In this document: positions 46,480 to 56,680 of the stretch, piece after piece | Layout: every line of letters starts with the position of its first letter | Numbering within the stretch: position 1 is the stretch's first letter | NCBI GenBank assembly: GCA_964034945.1 | Contig: OZ035962.1 | Coordinates: 85,271,942 to 85,335,941 of the forward strand | Reading direction: 5' to 3' | Source: Chrysopilus asiliformis | Lineage: Eukaryota; Arthropoda; Insecta; Diptera; Rhagionidae | Length of the DNA: 64,000 nucleotides | Notes under the pieces: model-generated | What the model was told of the DNA's origin: nothing | Seen by the model: the letters and a program-made list of their open reading frames with translations, nothing else | Database searches by the model: none | Translations under genes and position numbers: made by a program

Positions 46480-46800
46480 GCTCGGTGAATAAATCGTTTG
46501 AGGGTAAAGATGTAGTCTCCGATGTCGTGCGCCGGTCCAGTTCACTCCTGCAAATTTAAACAAAAACAACACGTAAGTCTATAAGACTTAGTGAGGGCTT
46601 ACAGTTACCCGCCCTCTACCTCGGACAGACCAAGAAGGACACGACGAACGTGTCTCTTCCTTCTGGACCTCTGACGCTGACAAGAGACACAGGCTCAGTT
46701 CACCTTCCCTGATTCGTCACCTTGTTCAGCGACTCAACAAACTGACGGACAGAATGCAATCTCCCTCAATACTACCCTTCCCGAATCATCCCCAAAGTAC
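46480..46800. other. GC-richer island, unassigned
   Basis: A block of about 320 bp with clearly higher GC and several CpGs (GATGTCGTGCGCCGGTCCAG; CAGACCAAGAAGGACACGAC), flanked by very AT-rich DNA. The minus strand has a short open segment reading GVNWTGARHRRLHLYPQTIY. It could be a piece of an LTR retroelement, a gene exon or 5' UTR, or a foreign insertion; the sequence alone does not decide. Confidence 0.3.
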
Positions 46801-47129
46801 GACTACAAATATTAATCTAATTACACTACACAATAACTATCTAATTATAAACACTCACAATAACTAATTAATTATAAGTCACTCACCCGTTTAGCAATCC
46901 GTATTTGACATATCGGTCTGCCATCACTACTTTGACTACTAGTAGCCAACTACGATATGCAGTTCAAAGTAGATTCGAGTGAGCTAAATAACAAATCCTT
47001 AATGATTACCCTAACACGAGTATACCACAGATTTGAATACAAGGGCAAAAGCTTCCTAAATTCTTGCATTTTATTTTTAAAATATTTTCATGGACGCAAA
47101 AACGATTGCGTTAGGTTCTATCTTCGGGG

Positions 47130-47290
47130 AAATTCGTTAAGACCCTGTAAGGATAATCCGAATATCATTTTTTCACTTTACTCTCGAGTAAATTAGCAGT
47201 AAAGGGGTATTGAAGTCACTAATCCTGGATCTAATGTCATAATTTTGATATTTTTTGCCAAAGGTTTTGTAAGACTAACGGTACTTTCTC
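47130..47290 (+). repeat. Dispersed family E, copy 3 (degraded)
   Basis: Contains AAGACCCTGTAAGGATAATC, a TTTTTTCACTTT block, CGAGTAAA, and GGTTTTGTAAGACTAACGG, in the order of the family E module. Confidence 0.45.
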
Positions 47291-47402
47291 ATAAGCAGAG
47301 ATACAAACCAAAGGTTTAGTGAGTCTGGTTCGATTTTGGTTCAAGGTTGAATTGTATTTATGATTTTTGGTGTTGGGTCCTAAAATTGCCTCTTGGTATC
47401 TT

Positions 47403-47489
47403 AGAACCAAATTTAATCATAATGTGAAGGGAGAACCAAATTTAATCATAATGTGAAGGGAGAACCAAATTTAATCATAATGTGAAGGG
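47403..47489. repeat. 29-bp tandem repeat, three perfect copies
   Basis: AGAACCAAATTTAATCATAA followed by TGTGAAGGG is repeated three times without mismatch. Confidence 0.95.
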
Positions 47490-48082
47490 ACAGTTTATCC
47501 AATATTATACCATATAACGTATATCAACTGAATTCTACCATGGAGTTGACACACTTTAAACCCATTTTTATAACACAACAAAACACAAAGCTTTTTCTCA
47601 CTTTTTTATTCGAAGTGAGATGTCTAGCAACGTCCTCGATGGCGACGGTTGTGGAAATGTGTAGCCGCGAATTTGTATCACTTTGCCATTCATTTAATTT
47701 GATGTCTTTGGTCCATACATAATGTTCGCAAAGAGCAGGTTTAGACACACTAGCCACCTCCCTGTTAACTGGCCTGGAGATAGAATACGGAAATGGTCTT
47801 TTGTACACTTATTAGATTAACGTAGAAAAGTCCTAAAATTAAAATCTGGCCGAGAATAGAAAATAATTTAAAAATTTAAATCGTAAAAATTCATAAACCA
47901 AACTCAACCACTCCAAAAAAAATCTGGTTTCTGGTTTGGTTCCAGCATTGTTTTAAAAATTGATTTATTTTAGGTTCGGTTCGGCAATCTTTTATAAAAA
48001 TGGATTGGTTTTAATTCGGTTCGTCAATTTGTTTCAGGTTTGTGATTTGGTTTTGATTCGCTAAGATTTCAATGGTTCAGTG

Positions 48083-48648
48083 GTTATACCCGTATGGTGA
48101 AACCAAAGGGTATATTAACTTTGCCTTACCGTTTGTAATGCCAAGATCCCATCATCACACAAAAACTGAATTACACCAGTGTGTTTAAAATGATAAAATT
48201 AATTAATTTTTGTATGTCCGTCCGTCCGTCCGTCCGTCTCTCCGTCCGTCTGTCCGTCTGTGGCGCGGATTGCGAGCGCACGGATTGAGCAAGAGACTTG
48301 AAATTTTGCACAGATCCGTTTTTCGTAAAATGCGAGGCTAAGTTCGTTAATGGGCAAAAATGGACCATTAGAGGGGGTACCCCCATACGAATGAAAACAT
48401 TTTTTGCGAATATCTCAAAAACGGTACATCTTATCAAAAAAGTGCAAGAACAAAGGTTATTTAGAACACGATTCTACATAAAACTCCCATACGTCAAAAT
48501 CCGATTGGAATAAATTTAAAAAAATCTTATTGGAAAGTTTGACTTCAAAGTGGAATTTTGGTACAACTGTTCGAATTTTGATACGAATATCACCATACGG
48601 GTCTCCAATGATTGCCAGATAGGCAATTATAGCTTTTGTTACGTTTTT
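48083..48648 (+). repeat. Dispersed repeat family C, copy 1
   Basis: Starts TATACCCGTATGGTGAAACC, then GGTATATTAACTTTGCC, ACACCAGTGTGTTTA, (GTCC)n, TGGCGCGGATTG, GTTAATGGGCAAAA, one family B-type module, and near the end the inverse string TCACCATACGGG (48590-48601). It then closes with AGGCAATTATAGCTTTTGTT. A matching copy in reverse orientation lies at 55384-55953. Short inverted ends CCCGTATGGTGA / TCACCATACGGG bracket most of it. Confidence 0.8.
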
Positions 48649-48649
48649 T

Positions 48650-50325
48650 GTTTCGGTTCAACAACCGGTTTACACCTCTTCTCAAAAGTGGTTGAAAAAG
48701 TGATTCCTGGATTTTTCTGGTATTTTTAAAACAAATACACATTACTTAAAACTAGTAACAACAGGTCCAAATTCTAGTATTCTATTAAAAATGTACCTAC
48801 ATTTTTTTATCAAGAATTTCTAATCTTTATGCCCGTTTTGTTGCAGATTTTCATCATGTGGCAGCTGCGAAAATTCTCATTTAAGCCATAATCTCTTAAC
48901 AGTCGATAATATCCTTCAATCACAACCGACCACAACTGAGATGAGATCATTTTCCCCAAATCATAGAAAAACTAAAACAAGCTTCAATTTTTTAGACAAA
49001 CGAAACAGGGAAAAAATTCAAACATTTTCTGATTGGTCGTATGTCAAAGACATCCAGACACATTGCGTGGAATACAATTAAATGAAAAAAAAATAACTTT
49101 TTGGCATCTATCCCTGACTATATTTTGTCTCCCAGTTGAGTATCCCCATCGTTCGTCATGGGTCCTGTGCCTGAGCCCTTTGTGGCTTTTTGTCATTTTT
49201 ACTATCGTTGGTTAAAATAACTTATCATTCCTAAGGATCCAGTCAGAAAATTGTTCCTGAATTCCCTTTTGATTTCGGAAAAAACTACACTTTTTCAAAC
49301 AAAATCCTCCCCCTTTCCCTTCCATCACTGGCAAATCTAAACAACTCTGCGTTCCTACAGATACATAAAAAAAGATTCAGATATTACCCGATTCATGTCC
49401 ACATCCAGTAAAAGCGTAAAAACCAATGAAGGATGCTGCGTAGGTGGGGGGATAGGTTTTTTCCTACAATTGAGGCTGCTGCTCCTGCTTATGAGGTTCA
49501 CTCCACTAAAAAACGGACAACAAGTTCAATGATTTATGAACGGCATTTTGTGATGGCAGGACAACGGGCCCAGGATACGTAGCCAAACCAACCAAACATA
49601 CAAAAGTAGGTACTATGGCTTTTTTTTTAAGTAATTCTACTCCCTTCTTACTGTTATGCGGTAGCATAGGGAGGAGGAAATAAACTACACTTCCAATTTT
49701 TGATAGTCTTCACAGGAGGAAAAAAAAGTGGAGGATGGGGCGATGATGCTCATCGGACATGCGAAGGAAATTTTGGAGATGATATTCGAACAAAAACTTG
49801 ACTAATGGAGAAAGAAGCCGAAGGATCAAGATATTTTGAAGTTCACTAGCTGGACCTGATTTGCTTCGGATAAGTGTTTTGATTAAAGACACGTTTTCAG
49901 AGAGTTATCTTACAGATGCGTCGAATTTCAGTACCGTAAAACAGTTAATGGCTAAATGGCAATTTTTTTTTGTTGTTTCCAGTGAATTTTACGCATTAAA
50001 GTGTAAGGTGGCCTTAGAATGTCGTTATAGATATAGCAAAAAAGTTAATAAAACGGTAACAACTAGAAGTTCGGAAATTTTTTGAAAGTTCTTTCTCGTG
50101 AAACCAATAAACTAAGGATGAGAGTAGACTAAATTCCTAATTTTAGTGCCAGCTGGTTTTTAGTGATTCTTTAGACGCAAAAATGTCAGTTTTTAAAAGC
50201 TTTTATTTAGCTTGCCTTCGGATATGTCTATCTGTCGGGGTCAAATCTTGCAATCCAATTTTGACCCACTTTCGCTCATCCGATTGACTTGAAATTTTGC
50301 ACACATGGCAATACAATTTTTTCAC
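48650..50325. other. Gene-poor stretch
   Basis: No supported gene. AT-rich sequence with A/T runs. Confidence 0.4.
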
Positions 50326-50329
50326 TACT

Positions 50330-51000
50330 TCGTCCTTGTTAGGACAAAGGAAGGTCTTATAAGGATAACATGATTATTCTTTTCCTCAAATTTTACAGAA
50401 AAAATCACTTCTGGAGGTCTTTGGGGTCGCTGATTCCGATCTTGATGTTAAGACGTCTGTAAGGATAACGGAAGGTTCTGCAAGGCTAACCTGATTATCC
50501 TTTTCTTTAAATTTTCCGGAAAAAATCTCATTTTGGAATTTTTGGGATTGCTGAATCCGATTCTGACATTAACACGTTGGCTACCATGTGAGACACCGGT
50601 TACACACACTATTGTCATTACCGTCAGTTTCTCAAGTTCCATGGTTGAGTGCAGTCGCTCCTGCGGTACAAAGGGTTTTTTTTTGTCCGTTATATTTTAT
50701 TCGATTCGTTCGTTTTTGTCTGTATTGATCTTGTGTTCACTGGTGACTCACAAAGTACAGAAATGATTTTTGCGTTTTTCCCAGTGTATACTAGCGGAGT
50801 AAGCGTTTTTTGGCTGGTAGCCAACGTGTTAAGAAGTCTGTAACGATAACGGAAGGTATCCCTGTAAGGATAACATGATTTTCCTTTTTCTAATATTTCC
50901 CGGAAAAAATCTCATCTATGGGTTTTTGGGATCGCTTAATCCGATTCTGACGTTAAAAAGTCTGTAAGGTTGAAAAATCTGTAAGGAAATCTGTAAGGAA
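50330..51000 (+). repeat. Dispersed family E tandem array, interrupted by a TTAA element
   Basis: Tandem modules of about 115 bp (CTGTAAGGATAACGGAAGGT, ATTTTCCGGAAAAAATCTCA, TTTGGGATCGCTGAATCCGA, GAYGTTAAGA) run from 50340 through 51000. A piggyBac-type MITE sits in the TTAA of one module, so the neighbouring modules display the empty site. Confidence 0.75.
50569..50832. mobile_element. TTAA-flanked piggyBac-type MITE, copy 2 (264 bp incl. TTAA)
   Basis: Ends TTAACACGTTGGCTACCA and complement, as in copy 1 at 32998-33268, in the opposite orientation. Removing it and one TTAA restores CTGACATTAAGAAGTCTGTA, closely matching intact modules nearby (GATGTTAAGACGTCTGTAAG at 50446, GACGTTAAAAAGTCTGTAAG at 50951). 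Confidence 0.88.
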
Positions 51001-51209
51001 ATCATAAAAATAAAATAAAATATTTATATCGCTTTTATTTGTGATTCTCTCCCTCTCTTTCCGGTTGTGGCCTGCCGCAATGTCTCTCGCCAGAGGTCCC
51101 GGTCGCGTGCCGATATCCTCCAGTTGTGATACACAGCACCCAAAAAATTATTTTTTCCTTTTTAGTGCATTTTTTAGTACATTTTTTTAAAATAAAAGTT
51201 TTTTTCAAG

Positions 51210-51475
51210 AGGTTCCCGTTATAGTTATCGTTACTTTTCCAAGAGTTGATAGAAACAACGATTTTCGTAAAACTTATCTATTAAAAAAATTCAATATTTA
51301 CAACGGACAAACCGACAGACTGACTGACTGACAGACAGGCAGACAGACCGACAAAGAGACAGATGCACAGACATCCTCATAATTTTGCCTGAAACGGATT
51401 TCGTACTCATCAGAAAGTTTCAATCTGCCCCCACTCTCGAATCGGTCTGCGTCATGAATACAATACTATGAAATC
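51210..51475 (-). repeat. Dispersed repeat family A, copy 3
   Basis: The reverse complement follows the order of copies 1 and 2: ATTGTATTCATGACGC, GAAACTTTCTGATGAGTACG, AATTATGAGGATGTC, (GTCT)n, TCAACTCTTGGAAAAGTAAC. Confidence 0.8.
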
Positions 51476-51479
51476 TCGT

Positions 51480-54400
51480 TAATATTTAATTTGAAAGTTC
51501 ACATAAAATGATTCTATTCATTGAAAAAAAACCTGCATAAATCGACCTCAAATCTACCCATCAAAAAACCCTTTATAAAGTAAAGTAAATTTCAATAAAA
51601 TAGAAAAAAACAAAAGTGAAATCGGTAAAAAACATGACGGCAAGTTTCTTGAAATAAAAACAGCAGTTGGTCATCTCTTAAATCCCGAAAGTAATCATCG
51701 ATGGACCCACGTCAACCACACTTTGCCAGCACGTCACCTTAACAATTTTTTCTTCTTTCTTAATTCCAGGAACCATATTGCAAACGTTAACTCTTTTATA
51801 TTTTATCGTCTTTTACTCTCATTTTATTCCATACGACACCCTCATAAATGATGGTGGTCTCAACATGATTACAAGCCCAGACATTCATTTTGGTCAAACC
51901 TGAAAGGGATGAATAAAAAAACCCTTCAGAGATACACAGTGAAAAATTCAATCATTCCTGTGTGGCCACACCATAAACCCACTACACTCCCTGCCATCCA
52001 TTAACCCTTTCTCTCTCGAACTTATCCCTAAATGATGGCATAAAAACCAATGGTCTTCACATTGAACGAGAATAATGAAGAGTGCTGATGAAAAAAAGGG
52101 TTACTAACCGGCCATTAAGTTGAATAGAACCAATGTGGCAATTTGTGGAAGTACGTTTGTATGTATTTATTTGGATATCCATTTTCTCATTCCGTACGAG
52201 TGTTGTTACGTCGTTTAGCTGCTGTTCGGAGATGCTTTTTATCCAAACAAGTTCAATGTTGCCTGCTTGAGGGATGATTCGCTTTTATGTTAAAGTCGGC
52301 CATTTGGCGTTTTTATGTTCACACAAAAAAAAAGGGTAGAAACTCTAGATCTTGAGTCCTGGGCATGTATAATGCCGAAAGCGTTCCGCTCCGTAGAATA
52401 ATCTCAACTACAACTGCACGAAATCGTGAAAAACCCTCCGCTCATATACGGATATTATTATGGGCACAAAAATACACTCATGTCCCCCTATAAAAACTCC
52501 AAGCACAAAAATTTTCGGGCGATATATCGAAAGCAACCCTTTTTGCTGATTGCCATGGCAACGATCCCATTATGGTTTTATCCTGCTGGGGTTCTTCAAA
52601 ACGGAGATGGATATGCCCAGATATTACAGTAGAGTATTTTGGGGTTACATTTAAAAAGGCACCACCATCGGTCCTCGTATATATAGTATGCTTCGGTAAT
52701 ATCCCTTTTTTTTCAGCCAAGAATTATGAGAGCGTATTGGTGAGGCAAGGGTTGGAATTCAGTATGTTGGCATTCAGGACATGATTTCTGCTTTTAGTGC
52801 TGATGGTGCGTAGTTCTGTTTATGTGCACTGGAATCGAGTATAACGGGACTTGGATGTATATATTGATGATGGTGAAAAATGATTTCAAGTGGAATGGTA
52901 TTATTGAAATGTTTAGAGATGGGTTGGAAAAAAGGGTTATAGTTGAGGACAACACTCTTTATATTCTCATGTTGGCACATTTGATTGAGTCCTTAAGGAC
53001 AAAACGGGGTAAATAACATGATAAAGGGGCTGTACGAAGTCATTTTTCGTTAACCAGCACGATATCAATCCAATCGATCGATGATGGGGTTAAAGTGTTT
53101 ATTTATTTTTTCGTGTTCATTTTGTACGAAATTCATTCGTTTTAAATTGGGTTATGACACGCAATTAAGTGGATTTTGATTAATTTCAATTTAAACGCCA
53201 TTGAAGGGCGTAATTTGTTTATTTTGAGAACTTGTGAGTTTTTGTGCAATTTATTCTTTTAAGGGATTTTTTTTTGCAAGAAAGTTTTTTCGTTTTGAGT
53301 CATTCTTCAACAATTATAAATTTTTTTTTGTTTCTTGACGTTAAATTAATATTTTTATTAGAAATTACCCGTTTTTCAGCAATCCTATGTATAACACGAG
53401 TTGGAGACAATAAATTTATCTACATCTTTGTTTTTTATTAGAACTCCGCATCTCAAGCAGTTATCGAGATATACCGTTATTTAAAAAAATCAGATTTTTC
53501 CGATTTTTTCAAAAAAGAAGGGGTTTTTGGTAATTTAATGTGTGAAATTAATTGAAAAGAATAATGTTTGCCATAATTTTATCCCCTCCCCCCCCTTCAT
53601 CATGTCCCTGATTGGCACAAAAAAAATATGGCTACCACACGATTAGCACAATGGCTGCGCCAATATCTAGAGTGACTTATGACGCTACTAGTTTTCATGT
53701 ACAGCAAATAAATGTGATAAAATTTTGTTACACGATCAAATGTCAATAAAATTTTTCAGAACTCACATAGTTTTGCCTTACTTTGATACACTGAAAAGAA
53801 AATAAAGGCAAATGTTGTCCACCAAAATGTTTTTTTTTTCTGATCTTCAAATCCTTAGAATTGAAACTGGTTGTGCCACAATTCGTCATGGCCCAAATTA
53901 AAATATGATAAAATAATCTTCCTTGAATTTGCGATCTTCAAAATTTTCAAGTTTATGACTTCATACTTGTCCCTAATTGAAGCACATAAAATTTATGAGT
54001 ATGACTTTTGGTATTGTTTGTAATTTTCAGCTACACATTAAATTGACGTATTTAAAAATATTTCTTTGTTTTTTTATAACAAGCGAGTAGTTTCTGCACT
54101 TCAATGACCACGTCCTGCTGTCCTAAGAATTTTATACAAGGTTTTTCTGAAAAAAATCAATAAATAAATAAAAGTGTCAACACTATGGTTCCTTTTTGGG
54201 TTTGGTGTACTGGCACAACAAATCATAGAAATTAAACAGAAGCATATTTTTAAACTATGAAAATAATCAAGCATTAGGTTTCTTCTGTATGCTTTCTTAT
54301 AGCTTGAGAGCCGCAAAACTAACTTGGGTCAGACTAAAAGTGATTTTTTGAGTAGCAAGAATGCTGTTTTAGGATATGCGCTAATCCAAAGTTTTCCTTT

Positions 54401-54535
54401 CTTCTGGCCCCCTTTCCTGCTATCGCCAGAATCGTTAAAGAAATTTTCTTCCGGTCTTCACTATTAGACAAGTTGTCTTAAAAAAAAGATTTCCGTACAC
54501 TAAAGTCAATGCTTTTTTCCACCCTTTTTATACTC
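51480..54535. other. Gene-poor stretch
   Basis: AT-rich DNA without supported genes or delimitable elements. Confidence 0.4.
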
Positions 54536-54539
54536 TATA

Positions 54540-55195
54540 TCATATACCATATAGGAGTATATTAGATTTAGTGCTATTATACCGTTTGTAACTCATCGAA
54601 CCATTCGTCGGACACAAAAACGAACTACACCAGGGGGTTTGGGGTGACAAATGATTTTGATTTTCGCATGACCGTCCCTCTATCTGTTTGTCTGCCCGAC
54701 CGTGAACACCATAACTTTCGAAAGGATTAAGCTAGAGACCTGAAATTTTGTATAGTTGTGTTTCACGTAAATGGCAAGGCCAAGTTCTTGAACGGAAAAA
54801 TCGGACCACTCCTTCCCCCTCCTCTCTACAAATGGAATACTTTTTTTCTATTTTTTCGAAAACGGTGCATAGTATCCAAAAATTATTTAAGTCGAAATGT
54901 GTCTAGAATATGATTTTAGATAACCGTTCCATACATAGTAATCCAATCGGACCAATCCTTCTTTCCCTCCTTTTCCTCTTTGCCTTCCTTCCCCTCCTTC
55001 CCCTCCTTCCCCTCCTTCCCCTCCTTCCCCTCCTTCCCCTCCTTCCCCTCCTTCCCCTCCTTCCCCTCCTTCCCATCCTTCCAATCCTTCCCATCCTTAC
55101 CCTCCCAGACAAATGGGTTTTTACATAAAAATTTAGTATGCCTTAAATATAGACTATTTGACGATTGTCCCTGACAATTGTAGCATTTCTTATAT
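54540..55195 (+). repeat. Dispersed repeat family B, full copy with expanded 9-bp polypyrimidine tandem
   Basis: Begins TATACTCTATATCATATACC, continues GGAGTATATTAGATTTAGTG, CATCGAACCATTCGTCGGAC, TGTTTGTCTGCCCGACCGTG, CTTTCGAAAGGATTAAGCTA, one 'CGAAAACGGTGCAT' module, and ends GACGATTGTCCCTGACAATT. Within it, 54960-55100 is about 140 bp of TCCTTCCCC units (9 bp) with no purine on the plus strand except a few As and Gs at the edges. This tract is long enough to form triplex DNA. Confidence 0.8.
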
Positions 55196-55383
55196 TTTCT
55201 GTAAACTTCCTGTTATCTCCTGGATCTCTGAAGGTGTTTTTCTGTAAAATCGTAAGCCGAGAAAGGCTCGCAACCGAAAAAAATGCGGGGCCAGCTCCGG
55301 GCTACGAAGCGGTGAGCGGTGGAAACTGTGATATTCTTATAAAAATATTTTCAAAATTCACATTCGAGATTTGTCAAACGTAA

Positions 55384-55774
55384 ACGTAACAAAAGCTATA
55401 ATTGCCAATCTGGCATTTATTGAAAACCCGTATGGTGATATTCGTATCAAAATTCGAAAAGTTGTACCAAAATTCCACTTTGAAGTCTAACTTTCCAATA
55501 ACATTTTTTAAAATTTATTCCAATCGGATTTTGATGTATGGAAGTTTTATGTAGAATCATATCCTAAATAACTTTTGTTCTTGCACTTTTTTGATAAGAT
55601 GCACAGTTTTTGAGATATTCGCAAAAATCGTTTTCGTTCGTATGGGGGGTACCCCCCTAATAGTCTATTTTTGCCCATTAACGAACTTAGCCTCGCATTT
55701 TACGAAAAACGGATCTGCGCAAAATTTCAAGTCTGTAGCTCTACCCGTGCGCCCGCAATCTGCGCCACAGACGG

Positions 55775-55805
<31 letters not shown>

Positions 55806-55953
55806 TACGGACGGATGGACATGCAAAAATTAATTATTTTTATCATTCTAAACACACTGGTGTAATACATTTTTGTGTGTGATGACGGGATCTTGGCGTT
55901 ACAAACGGTAAGGCAAAGTTAATATACCCTTTGGTTTCACCATACGGGTATAA
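55384..55953 (-). repeat. Dispersed repeat family C, copy 2 (reversed)
   Basis: The reverse complement matches 48083-48648 nearly end to end (570 vs 566 bp), including CCCGTATGGTGAAACCAAAG, the (GTCC)n tract, GGTACCCCCCATACGA and the closing AGCTTTTGTTACGTTTA. Confidence 0.85.
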
Positions 55954-56048
55954 AAAGTGGTCGACAACTCTCAAAATCCAAGTAAATGTCTGGTCATTAG
56001 AAAAATTGCAAAAACTAATTAACGAATCGAATCCCTTAAGCCAAATTA

Positions 56049-56111
56049 ACTTCAAAATTTCGCTATGAAAGTGAAGAGGTAAAATTCACTTCCATAGCGA
56101 AATTTTGAAGT
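56049..56111. repeat. 27-bp-arm inverted repeat
   Basis: Arms 56049-56075 and 56085-56111 (ACTTCAAAATTTCGCTATG core) pair with one mismatch and a 9-bp loop. A hairpin MITE or cruciform candidate. Confidence 0.85.
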
Positions 56112-56560
56112 CAATTTTGCTTTTTAATCCTTTTCAACAAAAAAAAATTAAAATAAAAAAAATAATGAGAAAACCATCAAAACCCGGTGTGTGTGATAAA
56201 GATCTAAGCGAACCTTTTTTTAACCATGAATCATTAGTGTCACTCATGACATTTAATTCATTAAGGGTCATTTTTGGGTGTATATGGATTAAGGCTGGGA
56301 TTCCATTGGTGTAGAGATTTTGAAATTTTTCGATTGAGACCAAAAATTTTGTGAAAAAAGTCACAAATATTGTTTAGCCTCAGTACGGCCAAAGTCTCAA
56401 GTTTAGTTTGAAATTGGACTACATTATCAAAATTTAAAAAAAAAAAATATCAGTTGTGGTCAACACAAAACTTTCTTCTACAAAATCTACGACCCTGCGC
56501 AATTTACCCTGCGCAGCCCTGTCGCGTTGTCAACCTAAGACGACCTCCCAATAAATTCTT

Positions 56561-56680
56561 GGTTTATTCAAAAATATCAAAAACGTACAAAATTTGAGAT
56601 AATCTGAGAACTGTAAAAGATATCATTTACGGTAAATCGCAAAAATGTAGAAAATGTTAATATCTTTAATTCTTCCTTAC
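56561..56680. repeat. Spacer preceding satellite array 1
   Basis: About 120 bp of AT-rich non-repetitive sequence (GGTTTATTCAAAAATATCAA ... AATTCTTCCTTAC) that reappears at 58253-58372 with two or three substitutions. It marks the left edge of each satellite array. Confidence 0.95.

Noticed and set aside
54887..55174. Pro/Leu-, Ser/Phe- or Gly/Glu/Arg-rich proteins
   Set aside because: Frames over the 9-bp polypyrimidine tandem; present in several frames and both strands.
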